A stretch of 64,000 bases of DNA from Enchytraeus crypticus (lineage: Eukaryota; Annelida; Clitellata; Enchytraeida; Enchytraeidae). Of this stretch, positions 32,301-42,177 are shown in pieces. Both the position numbers and the translations under genes were made by a program. The stretch covers positions 1,917,001-1,981,000 of the forward strand of contig CAJHZI010000741.1 in the NCBI GenBank assembly GCA_905160935.1. The letters run 5' to 3'. How positions within the stretch are numbered: the stretch's first letter is position 1; every line of letters begins with the position of its first letter. Below the pieces are notes generated by a model. The model saw only the letters and a program-made list of their open reading frames with translations. It was not told the origin of the DNA and did no database searches.

Positions 32301-34563
32301 AAGTTTTCTGCTAAACTTCAGCGAGGAGCCGGGATACATGTTTATCTGGCTTGTCGGTGTGGCCTTTGGATGCTTCGCCTTTCACACGGTACTAGACTGA
32401 TCATGACTCCTAAACTAATGTTGATAGTTTTAATCTTACTAAATAATTTTTGTTTTGTTTCAATTGTCATTCCTGCATTTGAATATCTAGATATATAGTT
32501 CTTTTTTTTTGTTATATTCTTGACTAATTTAGAATAATTTTGTATTTGGTTAAATATATTTAATTTTAATCGTGTAAAAAGCATTCAGTACTCCTATGAT
32601 AATAAAAAGCTTCTGTTTATATTCTAATCGGCTGGCGATCGAATTCATAGAAGGCTTGGCTGATAAGGAAGAGTTGAGGGGTTAAAATCCTCATTGAACT
32701 TTCTCTTACAGGCTCTCTGGATGATTTGATGCTCAATTATTACGTTTCAGATAGTCTATATGATAGTGGTTTATGCTATTATGTTTCAGATAGTCTATAT
32801 GATAGTGGTTTATGCTATTATGCTTCAGATAGTCTATATGATAGTGGTTTATGCTATTACTTTTCAGATAGTCTATATGATAGTAGTTTATGCTATTACG
32901 TTTCAGGTAGTCTATATGATACTGGTTTATGCTGTTACGTTTCAGATAGTCTATATGATAGTGGTTTATGCTATTATGCTTCAGATAGTCTATATGATAG
33001 TGGTTTATGCTATTATGTTTCAGATAGTCTATATGATAGTGGTTTATGCTATTATGTTTCAGATAGTCTATATGATAGTGGTTTATGCTATTATGCTTCA
33101 GATAGTCTATATGATAGTGGTTTATGCTATTTGTCGACCTGATCCTTCATATCTAAACAGTTATCGCTATCTCTCAACACGAGACAACTGGATTTCCAGT
33201 ATGCTTAACTTCTTTGGTCACAAGTTAGTATCTCTCAGCATTTTCACTGTTTCCATTAAGCGTCAGGTTGGATCATGCAATTAATGATGCTTTAAATATA
33301 TCAATCAATGAGCATTTTTAGAAGCGTCGCTTGAAAGTCTTCTATTTTATAGTTACTTTGTCAAAATGTAGAAGACACTCTTCTATATCAGACAATAGAT
33401 AAGAATTCCAATAATTGAAGTACTCTATTTTGTCCATGGCAACAACCGGTGTGAGAGTCTAAACCTTTACAAGCAGTTACTTTATGCATAAAATTCATCT
33501 CTATCGCAGAAATAAGTAGCTGCAGAAATCCCATCGATGGATGAGCTTTGTAGTTTCATTTATATTATTAGTTTTATTTTCTGTTTTAGTTAATATGAGG
33601 CACTGATAAAAGCAGCGTCGAATCCTTCAATGGAAACTCTCCACCTTTTCAGTTATGCAATTGCCTACGTTTTCCTATAAATAGTCATGTATTCCCGTGA
33701 ACCTCTGTTAATTATTCCTCGTGCCTGTTTCATATGACTACATATTTTGATATGCAACTGTTCAGCTCTCTTCACTTTTTACACTGTATTGATCTTGTAA
33801 ACATGACATAGTGGACATTTCACATATTTTGTCCCGCACTTTATTTATATTGACGACTATAATAATCAGTCTAAAGATTAAGTGTAGTGCTCTGTTTACC
33901 TTCATTTTAATTGAATTCTAGCATTGATATTGTTAGTCTAACAAATCTTATCTGCCATTAATTTTAGGTAGTTTTGTTTTCATTCTCTTCGGACTGTTTT
34001 TTTAATAAATTGCTTAATTTATTCAGATATATAGTATTTATTTCCCGGTGTTGTGCCCGGGTGTTTGAAGAATCTACCAACCGCCGACTGCACATGTCGT
34101 AGCAGGGGACTAAAGTACTAAGATCTAAACCAACATCAGAAAGGGCATTTGGTTGGTGAGCGCCTAGGCTCCAGAAATTGCTACAAAATTTCCTAAAACG
34201 AATGGAAGAGATTTCGATATGGTATGGGAGAAAGAGGAGTGGAGAAGGTCCATTCGTATCCCGACCCTAATTAAACTGGGATTATAGGTAAGGAGAAGAA
34301 GAATGTACATTATTTATTAATCGATAAATTAATTTATGCATTGATTTATTGATGTAATGATTTACAGGCACAGTTTTCTGATGTTCTCTCTATTTAACTG
34401 GCTCTACTGCATAGTTAGTCTGTTACTGGCTGTTCTACTCTATCGATATTTTATCGCCCACTCGATCTTCATCATCCTTATCTCTCTCAACATTCTCTGG
34501 AATGGCTCCGTCTACTATATGGATGTGTTTGCAGTCAAAGGCTTTTCCGACGACTCTGCCTAG
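26127..34563 (+). CDS. GPCAT1: Glycerophosphocholine acyltransferase (GPCAT/GPC1, DUF2838), nine-exon model
   Basis: Gene-level entry. GPCAT transfers an acyl chain from acyl-CoA to glycerophosphocholine, giving lysophosphatidylcholine for phosphatidylcholine recycling, in internal membranes. Modelled exons are 26127-26194, 26990-27062, 27211-27256 (weak), 27739-27902, 29349-29420, 30388-30549, 32259-32388, 33102-33223 and 34368-34563. From exon 4 on, every GT-AG phase agrees and gives 281 residues; with the N-terminus about 340, somewhat short for the family. Diagnostic blocks are FLIDFCYFGN, NSLVFHSVDKMTS followed by IHVLP, IRWYP, SYRYL and a last exon with LWNGSVYYMDVF. About eight membrane helices are expected. 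The family is reported absent from chordates. Three exon edges are embedded in minisatellites (separate entries). Exon 3 to 4 phases do not match, so one small exon is missing or wrong. Confidence 0.88.
26990..27062 (+). CDS. GPCAT1: GPCAT exon 2
   Basis: The acceptor is TTGTTTGCAG and the donor is AAGCG/GTAGCT. Phase 2 entry gives Asn; exit is phase 0. It encodes NRSVSITSSNGTASNGRDVN, a Ser/Asn-rich cytosolic stretch with no family motif. Confidence 0.55.
27211..27256 (+). CDS. GPCAT1: GPCAT exon 3, tentative
   Basis: The only open frame here reads DVARQLIKADPYGLC up to a good donor (TGCA/GTAAGA), leaving phase 1. The acceptor that fits exon 2 (ATTGAG) is weak, and exon 4 expects phase 0, so either this exon is wrong or a further small exon lies between 27257 and 27738. 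Confidence 0.35.
27285..27400 (-). mobile_element. Decayed SINE family 1 copy (minus)
   Basis: As plus-strand text: AGCCAAAGCTAATAAC, GCATGTCAGCGACAA, GGATTTGAACCCTG and ATGATCCGCTGTCAAG, in the order of the family with many substitutions. It is in a GPCAT intron. Confidence 0.5.
27739..27902 (+). CDS. GPCAT1: GPCAT exon 4: first membrane helices
   Basis: The acceptor is ATTTGTTCAG in phase 0 and the donor is ATGT/GTAAGT in phase 2. It encodes RVSRLREKIVFMISVISLLV, then MAVSMFILQW, FIPYYYTVSA and LLIGLRIVLYV: a basic entry and two hydrophobic spans, as at the start of the GPCAT membrane domain. The last 15 coding bases and the donor are the first unit of the 93-bp array that follows. Reading past the donor meets TAA at once, so later donor copies would add a premature stop. 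Confidence 0.88.
27888..28607. repeat. 93-bp minisatellite, 8 copies, seeded on the exon 4 donor
   Basis: The 93-bp unit is made of two related 46-47-bp halves: CATAGTACTATACATGTAAG... and AGCATGGTGTTGTATGTGTA.... The first unit is the true exon end plus donor (CATAGTACTATATGT/GTAAGT). Nearly every half-unit keeps GTAAGTATG, giving about 15 donor-like sites. Middle units are almost identical and the edges diverge; short relatives continue to about 28770. Long open frames on the minus strand come from 93 being 3 x 31 and are not genes. Confidence 0.95.
29349..29420 (+). CDS. GPCAT1: GPCAT exon 5: DFCYF motif
   Basis: The acceptor is TTGTTACAG and the donor is ATATG/GTTAGT; phase 2 on both sides. 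It encodes KYKWQYFLIDFCYFGNTI then LFVFIW, containing the FLIDFCYFGN signature of the family. This short exon is the strongest evidence for the assignment, together with exon 6. Confidence 0.93.
29538..29720 (+). mobile_element. SINE family 2 fragment with (GAT)n tail
   Basis: It contains GAAAGGGCATTTGGTTAGTG, GTGGGACAGAGAGGATTGGA and AAACTGGGATTTTAGGGAAG, followed by (GAT)7-like repeats. The head before AAAGGGCAT is missing. It lies in GPCAT intron 5. Confidence 0.8.
30388..30549 (+). CDS. GPCAT1: GPCAT exon 6: NSLVFHSVDKMTS motif
   Basis: The acceptor is GTGTTACAG in phase 2. It encodes WAAPWQPELFTVTFALATG, PVACATILFR, NSLVFHSVDKMTS and VYIHVLPMYLVY; the FHSxDKxTSxxIH block is the best conserved part of DUF2838 proteins. 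The nearest donor is TATGT/GTATGT at 30549, phase 2, joining to exon 7 as VYVIRWYP. Because the exon end is the first unit of a 30-bp array, a second identical donor sits at 30579. Using it would add YVLPMYLVYV in frame; a third read-through meets TAG at 30605. Confidence 0.93.
30519..31800. repeat. 30-bp minisatellite, ~42 copies, seeded on the exon 6 donor
   Basis: The unit (about 30 bp, some 27 bp) contains TATCTCGTCTATGTGTATGT then ACTGCCCATG. The first unit is the end of exon 6 with its GT/GTATGT donor. 5' units have TCTATGTGTATG; from about 30915 on nearly all have TCTAGGTGTATG. The 5' part mixes TGCTGCCC, TGCGCCC and TACTGCCC variants while the 3' part is homogeneous, showing expansion from one side. 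Frames through it on both strands are artefacts. Confidence 0.97.
32259..32388 (+). CDS. GPCAT1: GPCAT exon 7: RWYP block and next helix
   Basis: The acceptor is TGTTCAACAG (phase 2) and the donor is CACACG/GTACTA (phase 0). It encodes IRWYPDIVSQHWYRSFLLN, FSEEPGYMFIWLV and GVAFGCFAFHT: the RW after the lumen/cytosol turn, then a helix. It joins both neighbours without a frame break. Confidence 0.88.
32734..33139. repeat. 39-bp minisatellite, 10 copies, seeded on the exon 8 acceptor
   Basis: Each unit is TTTCAG or CTTCAG followed by ATAGTCTATATGATAGTGGT and TTATGCTATTAT. The last unit is the true 5' end of exon 8. All ten AGs are in the same phase and the frame IVYMIVVYAIMFQ (13 residues) is open from the first to the last copy. 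Units differ by single substitutions (GTTTC/GCTTC/CTTTTC, one CAGGTAGTC). Confidence 0.97.
33102..33223 (+). CDS. GPCAT1: GPCAT exon 8: SYRYL block
   Basis: Modelled from the last CAG of the acceptor array, in phase 0, to the donor CACAA/GTTAGT in phase 2. It encodes IVYMIVVYAICRPDPSYL, NSYRYLSTRDNW and ISSMLNFFGHK; the (T/N)SYRxL turn is typical of the family. Any of nine upstream acceptors would extend the exon 5' by 13 residues each without a stop. Confidence 0.85.
34045..34302 (+). mobile_element. SINE family 2 copy, near full length
   Basis: Head CCCGGTGTTGTGCCCGGGTG, then CCAACATCAGAAAGGGCATT, GAGCGCCTAGGCTCCAGAAA, ATTCGTATCCCGACCCTAAT and a decayed purine tail GGAGAAGAAGAA. It ends 65 bp before GPCAT exon 9. 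Confidence 0.8.
34368..34563 (+). CDS. GPCAT1: GPCAT exon 9: last helices and stop
   Basis: The acceptor is GATTTACAG in phase 2 (AA+G gives Lys) and the stop is TAG at 34561. It encodes HSFLMFSLFNWLYCIVSLLL, AVLLYRYFIAHSIFIILISL and NILWNGSVYYMDVF, then AVKGFSDDSA. Two helices and the WNGxxYYxxVF end fit the C-terminus of the family. Confidence 0.9.
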
Positions 34564-34770
34564 AAAAGTCTGCTTCATAGAGAATCTAGAACATTCTACT
34601 TCAAAAGAGAACCTAGAACATTTTGTTTCAAAGCGAATCTAGAACCTTCTGCTTTAAAAGAGGATCTAGAAAATTTTGCTTCATAGAAAATCTAGAACAT
34701 TCTGCATAAAGGAAAATAAATCTAGACGATTTTGCTTTACATGGTAGATAAATCTAGGTAATTCATCTTG
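34564..34770. repeat. Degenerate ~30-bp repeats in the GPCAT 3' UTR
   Basis: Starting at the stop codon, variants of GAATCTAGAACATTCTGCTT recur about six times. They are more diverged than the intronic arrays. One copy ends in the poly(A) signal region. Confidence 0.8.
34715..34720 (+). terminator. Candidate GPCAT poly(A) signal AATAAA
   Basis: AATAAA 152 nt after the stop codon, inside the 3' UTR repeat. Confidence 0.5.
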
Positions 34771-36070
34771 TATATAGTAAGGATGTAGAGAATTCTGTGT
34801 GTACATAAAAATGTATAGATAATTCTACTCTCATTCTCACCGATTGGAGATTTTGTCTGTCGATCTATCAACTTTTTAGTTGTTTTCACTGTTGTATGAT
34901 AGCAACATGTCACTTTGTTCAATTCTTAACAGCTATAGAGATATATCTCATGATTAGTTATAGTCAACATCGCGTACTACACGACATTAAACATTTTAAC
35001 TTCTTTAAATTTTTCTAGGTTTTTGTAGCTACTTTAATTTCATAGCAAACCAAACGTTGAATGAAATCTATTACAAATATCATGACCCAAATCGGTTGCT
35101 GAAACTACTTTTAATTACTTTCGCTCAATTAAGTAAGAAAATAGAGAAATGTTTTTCATTTTTGTATTGCAGCAAAGCCGTGTTGTTATATTCTTTTGAA
35201 TAGTGTTTTATTTGATTAGAGCGGCCTAACGGAATTTTAGTACTTGACTTGTGTTGAATATTTGTACTGAATATATTGTAGTAATAGTAAAGGAATACTA
35301 CTGTTGTAGTGATATATTATCACTACAACATGTTATATGTTATATTAGCCTTTAACTTATATTTTTATATTAACATGTTATATTAGAATTTTTTAAAATT
35401 GGTAATGCCAATGGTTGGCTTATACGCTTAGTTCCTGCAAAAGTGCTAATAGTAGGCCTATAAGTTAGTTGCAGCAAAAGTGCCAATAGTTGGCCTATAA
35501 GTTAGTTGCAGCAAAAGTGCCGATAGCAGTCGCATTAGTCAATTAAAAAATTATTTTTTATTTCTTTTGATATTAGATTGTTTAATATCTACAATCTACA
35601 TGTTGCATATAGGGCTAGATAGGTTGGTCAGTAGGTGAGTTTGGAAATTCTCGCAGAACTTTGTATTGTATCTGCATTTTGGAGAATCTTAAATCGTACG
35701 CTATCTTTAGAAATAATCAAATATCAGCCTAATATCGTGAAATCAGTGATATCTCTGCTATGTGCAAGGCTGGTAAATAATATAACATATAACAAGAATT
35801 AAAGTGCTACTGTCGTCAATGACAATATCAAGCACGTTTGAGTCAAATCCAAGCCGGCAAGCGATAAACATTTATCTCTTACTTAGCTTTGAATTACTTA
35901 ATGGTAGTTTGTGATTCTGTTGTGTCAGTGTTGTGCTGTGTATTTGAGTCATTCTTAGTATTTCTATAGGAAATTATTGGCCTATTCGTTTTATTGTTTG
36001 CCAACTTGTTAATACTTCATAGAAAAGTGTGCCATATTTACTGCACTTCATTTTTTCACTTTTGTTCCGT
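34771..36070. other. Intergenic AT-rich stretch with a 51-bp direct repeat
   Basis: At about 35405-35530 the block GGCCTATAAGTTAGTTGCAG plus GCAAAAGTGCCAATAG recurs about three times. Nothing else is recognisable. Confidence 0.55.
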
Positions 36071-36074
36071 GTTT

Positions 36075-36340
36075 TAGTTAATAATAATAATAAAGGTTTA
36101 ACGTCCGTTTCCTCATCAAGGATGATGTCAGGGACGTCAACATAGTTAAGTATAGTTTTGAGTCCGGACCACTGAGAAGTAGACCAATCATAAACTCTAT
36201 GTGTCGTAATGGGCGACTGAGCAAGAACTGAGGAAGGCAAAGGGAAGCCACTAAAAGTTATGGGCTGTAATTTAACCTTTTGTGAACGGATTGACTCGTT
36301 CATTAATGGAGTACTCATTATGGAGAGTGAAAGTAGAATG
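36075..36340 (-). mobile_element. SINE family 4 copy (minus) with an L2-like LINE tail
   Basis: Read on the minus strand it carries the complement of GACCAATCATAAACTC and GGCGACTGAGCAAGAACTG. It then ends GTCCCTGACATCATCCTTGA and GAGGAAACGGACGTTAAACC with (TTA)n. That tail is nearly identical to the 3' end of LINE family C at 56140-56215. Confidence 0.65.
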
Positions 36341-37099
36341 TGAGTTTGAATATGTACCTTGGATCTTCTATTTGGCAGAACACTAGAGGGCGTTAAGCCA
36401 AAGGGCTACTGACTGGATAGTCTATTGGTCGAATGGGTTATTGGACTCGCATAGGTATAATCAACCGGTAATATGTATAAAAACTATTTAGAAATCAAAA
36501 ACCTTCTGATATAAGTGCATTTACATTTACGGTGTTACAGTTAAATGTTGTTTTTTAATTGCTAAATATAATTTTAAAATCCAATTGAAATTGCAAATTA
36601 TCGTTAAATGAAACAATATCTGTAGTTTTAATTGTTGATTATGGGCTGGTCCATTTATGCAAATCTCCAATCATTTACAAATAGAGTGTCAATCTGTAAT
36701 AAGCACCATTTTAAGCAAAGAAAGAAGGGGAAACATACAATGTAGTTAATCTCATTGCACAGTCGTAGCTTTAATCTGGTTGATGTTTTTGTTCTTTGTG
36801 TAAATTGTTTAAATGAGAAGTGTCAGCTGCTAAATAAAAATATTTACTAATAGGTGCGAATTTTAGTGGTAAGCATTTATTTCAATGCTTATTTATTTCA
36901 TTTATTTTAATTTCTATTATTTTATACATTTGTATAAGGGTGTCTTTTAATAAGATCCCTTTAAAATAAAATAATATGTAATTGATTGTTTCTTACTCAA
37001 TAGTTGAGTAAGAATCATTATTTAATAATTATACATGTAGATTTTTTGTTTATTTTCATTTATACTAGAGGGGTTTTAGAATTTAATAGTCAAGTTTTA
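36341..37099. other. AT-rich intergenic stretch
   Basis: Unique AT-rich sequence with no exon, RNA gene or repeat recognised. Confidence 0.4.
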
Positions 37100-37245
37100 G
37101 TGTTATGGGCTGAGCCGGTGGCTTGTTGGTGTGTTGTTCAACAGGGTATCAGTTCGTCAAGGTAGGTTCAAATCCAGTGCTATCCCTGTCACTGACATGC
37201 TATCGAGCAGGAATCTGACGCTAAATTTAGCTTTAGATTTTCTAA
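37100..37245 (+). mobile_element. Diverged SINE family 1 copy (plus)
   Basis: GGGCTGAGCCGGTGGCTTGT, box B AGGTTCAAATCCAGTGC, CCTGTCACTGACATGCTATC and GAATCTGACGCTAAATTTAG follow the family order. It is one of the oldest-looking copies. Confidence 0.6.
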
Positions 37246-37712
37246 GCATTTATTTAAGTGATTTTGGTTACTTCATGCATTTATATAAAGGGTAAAGGGG
37301 TTTTAGTATTTCCCTTGACGAGGATCAATATTTGATTATTTTAGAATTTGTTGATTTTACGCATTTATGTTATTAGGGTTTAGTATTAACATGAAATAAT
37401 AATCAATATTGTTCTTGTGACAGTTCTGGACGTTTGCTTAGCGTGAGTCGTATTTATTTCTCATGTCGCTTGTCAATGAATTATGATCTAACTCATATTT
37501 ATAATTGGTTTTGTCAGATACGAATATGTTCTTTAAAGTATTTATTGGCTTCAGTGTATTTCATTTTAATTATTTCTGAAGATATTGTATTACGGATCTC
37601 TTTTTATTCCTCATTTTTGGGTGAGGAGTTAGAGAAAGTATGACATTGTCAAAATTTATTGGAGAGGTGATCCTACTCATGGCTAAATATCTCTCTCGTG
37701 AGTGTCCTACTG

Positions 37713-37744
<32 letters not shown>

Positions 37745-38630
37745 GCTAGGGCTGTGTATTCTCAGACAGTAGAAAAATACTTAAAGTTCTCATTAAAAAA
37801 TATGCTTAAAATGATCCATCGTCGTTCTAAGATGAAGTTAATTGTATGAAAATTCTGCGTAAAGCTGAGTTATATATCCTTCGGTAGTTAAACTGTAGAC
37901 TGCATTGTATATTATTGTACAAGTCTACTATTGTTGACTTGTATAAGTTTCCTTATGTCTTGTTAAGTTATGTGACCTTATATAATGTGACAAACTCTAA
38001 TTATAAATCATTTAATATATTTTTAGTTGTTACCCAGTTAATGCGACCATACTTAATTAATATTGTTAGCATGCTGAGTATAGACAATGAAAGGTAATAT
38101 TAAACCTAAAACCAGAAAAAGATGTCTTTTTGGTAGAAACAGCCAACTGGTGTACTTCGCAATTTTTTGTGTTAATGGCGAATTATCTCAACATTAAACT
38201 ACTTAATTTGGACAGGCTGATATATTAAAATTTATTAATAATGTTCTCTACTGCAACAGATCTCGCTTCATCAAACTCGCTATCTTGTGATATACCACAA
38301 GGACCTATAGATCATGTAGAGTGTAAATGTGTGCTTCTGTCATTGTGTCACGGAGACAGAGCAATTAAAACCTTGGTAGATCATATGAATTCGATTGCAT
38401 TTGACCGGGAACTGAGGAAATGACGTTAAAAAAAGCTTTTTATTGATACGAAGCGATACCTCTGTCAAAGAACTAAATTGCAAATCTCTGAGAATCATTT
38501 CACGTTAATTTCCTAATAGATCTGATTGGAATACAATGTCCGTCATAATAGTACAATATACATGTACATTGTAGCTAAATATACACTGTAGCATTTCTGA
38601 GTTGATTGTGACTGTGTCAGTGGAACGGCT
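37246..38630. other. Intergenic stretch with a short (CT)n run
   Basis: A (CT)n tract lies at 37712-37745. The short open frames here have no recognisable protein features. Confidence 0.4.
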
Positions 38631-38792
38631 GAGAGATATGACAGACCTGAGAGATGGAGATATGACAGATCTGAGAGATAGAGATATGACATATCTGAGA
38701 GATTGAGATATGACAGATCTGAGAGATAGAGATATGACAGACCTGAGAGATGGAGATATGACAGATCTGAGAGATAGAGATATGACAGATCT
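38631..38792. repeat. 24-bp minisatellite, ~7 copies
   Basis: Unit GAGATATGACAGATCTGAGA plus GATA, with few substitutions. Confidence 0.9.
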
Positions 38793-38924
38793 GGTTCAGT
38801 GATGTTATGCTCTAAACTCTATGAAGCTCTTCCTACTCAACGTCAAAATAATAGTGTCCTGCTTAATTTTATACAAATTCTATTTAATTCTTCATCGCCA
38901 TAGCGAACGCATGTGTGAGGTTTA

Positions 38925-39075
38925 TTCACTGCCAAGGGTTACCATTTAAATGAGGTTCATTAACTGACGATGGTTATCATGTCAGTGAGGTTCATTAACT
39001 GACGATGGTTATCATGTCAATGAGGTTTTTTAACTGACGATGGTTATCATGTCAATGAGATTTATTAACTGATGG
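38925..39075. repeat. ~36-bp repeat, four diverged copies
   Basis: Variants of GAGGTTCATTAACTGACGAT followed by GGTTATCATGTCAAT. Confidence 0.8.
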
Positions 39076-39404
39076 GTCTACTCTGGCTTGGCAATGGTAA
39101 TATGAGTTTGATGCTCCTGAATTGAACATCCTAGCAGCGTAAAATCATCATATCCGTCAGTTTTTCCAGAAATTCTGCAATTGTTATGCTATGCGTGTGT
39201 GAATGCTATGGGAGAACATTGAATAAATCAGTTAGGGCTGAATGAATTCTGTGCGTCATCTTGTATATTAATCTTATTCATGAATCTGACTGCCTTGCGC
39301 AGTGGTTGCTCTTTGCCTGTTCTTATCTTATGTAAGATAAACGTTAAAAATTAGATTTTCAGCGGTGAAATAATTATAGTGTCTATTAAAAAAAAGTAAA
39401 CACG

Positions 39405-39635
39405 CATTATAGTGAAATGATTAACTATGTTGACATCTATCACTTTTTAGTACCATATGTTTAAACCGTTGGACAATTTAGACCATTTTCCGAATAGCCA
39501 GTCCAGTGAATGTCCGAGATTTTACTCTCAGATTAGCGCGGCTGGGAGTCGAACCCGCGAGGATTCAATTCACCTCAGGATCTGTCATTTAAAACTTCAT
39601 GACGTTACCCCTACGCTATTAAGACATTCATTTAT
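39405..39635 (-). mobile_element. SINE family 3 copy (minus), tRNA-derived
   Basis: On the minus strand a tRNA-like head contains box B GGGTTCGACTCCCAGCC (plus text GGCTGGGAGTCGAACCC). It runs into a tail with the complement of GTCCGAGATTTTACTCTCAG. The second copy is at 42360. The head (AATAGCGTAGGGGTAACG) is a plausible box A region. Confidence 0.75.
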
Positions 39636-40269
39636 TCTGTTTAAACGAATAAAATGGTTTAGTTATTTATTCTGTGGAGTTAGCAGTTAATGAAATGTAA
39701 CTTTATTTTGTCTTGCATTTCCGCATCGTTGAAGAGCGATATAGTATTGCTGTGCTGCTGTCAGTTCACTGGCTATTCTCATTGGTTAATGATCTTCCTA
39801 TTCCTGCAAATTGCGTAGACAATTATTTTCTTGCATTTCCTATTATAACCTTGTGTTGAATGTTATGTTACCTTTTTGTTTGAAGCAAAGCAAAATTGTT
39901 TAGTCCAATTACTGTATAGTGCAAGTATATACTAATTCTGTATTGTTTGTGTAGATACATATATATGTCGCTAATGTCATCGTTTAATGATGAAGTCGTT
40001 GTTTACCTCGAATGCTTTGCTATGTTGATGAAATACTGAATACGTATTGTAGTATTTAGAATTAAATTTATAAATTATCTTTAAAGTAAGGAATACTAGC
40101 GCTTTAAGCGAGGAATTATAGTGAAGGATTCTAGATTTAATTATTTGCACTGCTACAGTATGTAGGCCTGCGTACAATTTTTATTGCATTTATAAGGATG
40201 TTGATTATATTAAGAGTCCTAATTATTGTTCAAATAGAATTCATAATTTTAAATATACATGTATATATA

Positions 40270-40295
40270 AATATATGTATATATACATATATATA

Positions 40296-40351
<56 letters not shown>

Positions 40352-40380
40352 CATGTATATATATATATATATATATAAAT
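40270..40380. repeat. (TA)n microsatellite
   Basis: TA/TATG/TATAC run directly before a SINE family 4 fragment. Confidence 0.95.
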
Positions 40381-40404
40381 TTGAAAAGTGGCTACAGGTG
40401 TCAG

Positions 40405-40610
40405 TTGTTGTGTCCGGGCCACTGAAGAATAGACCAACCGTAAACTGCACTTGTACGTGGCGATTGAGCAAGAAGTGGAGAACGCAACAGCAAATTACCT
40501 CATAAACCATATATTTCCCAAGCAGTATGCTACAGTAAGGCGTGGATAAGACAAATCCTTTTGTGAAGGAATTAACTTGTTGATCGATGAAGGCTACCTT
40601 GTGGATCGTG
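40405..40610 (+). mobile_element. SINE family 4 copy (plus)
   Basis: GTCCGGGCCACTGAAGAATA, GACCAACCGTAAACTGCAC, GGCGATTGAGCAAGAAGTGG and CCTTTTGTGAAGGAATTAAC match the copy at 36075-36340 in inverted orientation. Confidence 0.65.
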
Positions 40611-40889
40611 ACAGTAGACCTTGAGTATGAATGCTTTTATGTATTTATATACTGTGTATATACATGTCGGTATGTACTTATATACTGTGTAAATATACAT
40701 GTAGGTACACATATGCCTTCTATATATGTATATATCAACCGTAATCTGTTGTATGCGATTGTTGAGATGTCAAATTTCTTTATGGCGATTTTGCGACTTC
40801 CTTTGGTATCTGTTTTAGAATCTTTTGAGATAACTAATTAATTTATGTTTAGATTTTAAAACATGTATTTTACTTTCATCATAGACTCC

Positions 40890-41030
40890 TATATACTACA
40901 TATACATATATATGTATATATATATATAATATAATGTATATATATATAATATAATGTATATATATATTTACATTATATATATATACATGTATATAATATA
41001 TATATAATATAATGTATATATATATATTAC

Positions 41031-41075
<45 letters not shown>
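40890..41075. repeat. TA-rich microsatellite cluster
   Basis: Interleaved TATATA, ATATAATGTATATA and (TA)n runs. Confidence 0.9.
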
Positions 41076-41172
41076 GTATAAAGGAGTATATGCTTTTCAT
41101 ATACTTCGATGGCTGATACTAACGCAGAGTATAACTCATTCAGTTATTTAAAATTTATATTTAAGTAACTTT

Positions 41173-41935
41173 ACAAAATTTCACTGATAAAGTGACTGTA
41201 AATGTGCAGGGTTGTTACAGATTGTCTTGAAAAGATTATTGTCAGCAGAGTTACATAGATCCTCAAAATTAGATTCTTTACTGTTGAATCCAGCTCTCCT
41301 TGCCTTCTTTAAAAAGGTTTCAAGACGGGTTCTCTCTTCAGCATTTGTAAAGCCCCACCAAAATTGGGAGGCATACAGAAGCTTAGAGAGTGTGGAGGCT
41401 TGAAAGACTCTCTGAAGAAGATCATTTGCCAAACCTTTACTACGTAAAGAATAGAGCGCAAAAATGTTGCTCGAACACAAGCTAATGATGCTTGTGATGT
41501 GAGCAGGAAAAAAAATTATCAGATACTATGACACCTAAGCATTTGAAGTTAGAAACCCGCTCAATTCCTTCAAGTTATGGGACATCTCTTATCTGCCTTT
41601 TTGCTTGGGTAATTGGAAGAAAATATCTTTTGCTTTAGTTTTACTAGATTGTTGGAGCGGGACCAGTTTTCGATATGGACTAATTCCTCTTCCGTTGAGT
41701 GAAGGTTAGAGGCAGGCACAATCAGGTATGTGTCATCGGCATATTTGAACAAAGAGTTTGTAGGCTGTAGGGTTTTTAGGTCTGATGTAACAAATGCAGT
41801 TGGTCCAAGGGCTGTTCCTTGGACTATGCTGGCATTGATTGCTTCCGATGACGATGTTTGACCATCAAAGATAGTGGTGTGTGAACGGGCCGAGAGGAAG
41901 CTGGCAATCCATCCGTTAATATTAGATGCATCATA
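41173..41935 (-). mobile_element. LINE family A (CR1/L2-like), 5'-truncated reverse transcriptase fragment
   Basis: On the minus strand, from 41935 down, it encodes the last part of a reverse transcriptase. GTALGPTAF is followed by the catalytic FKYADDTYLIVPASN (YADD) and EELVHIENWSRSNNL. The connection domain follows: GLANDLLQRVFQASTLSKLL, YASQFWWGFTNAEERTRLE and the C-terminal LCNSADNNLFKTICNN. Frameshifts and stops separate these blocks and no endonuclease is present, so it is a dead copy. The YASxxWWGFTNA block is typical of CR1/L2-type elements. Confidence 0.85.
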
Positions 41936-42177
41936 TCATAACTAATATGACTGTGTTTTATCCTGAGATATGCATCGTGTATACATGTTGCTGTACATTC
42001 TTCAATGCTAGTCTAACATTGTCGCGAATTGAATTGAAATTCGATTACTTGCCCTCGAGCTTGCTCTCTTGTTCTGTTTTTGACGTAGTAATTATGTAAT
42101 ACATTGCATATCAGGATCAAGGAGCGAGGGAAGTTTACAATGCGTTTAATGATAAATCACATTCCCACTGACATTCT

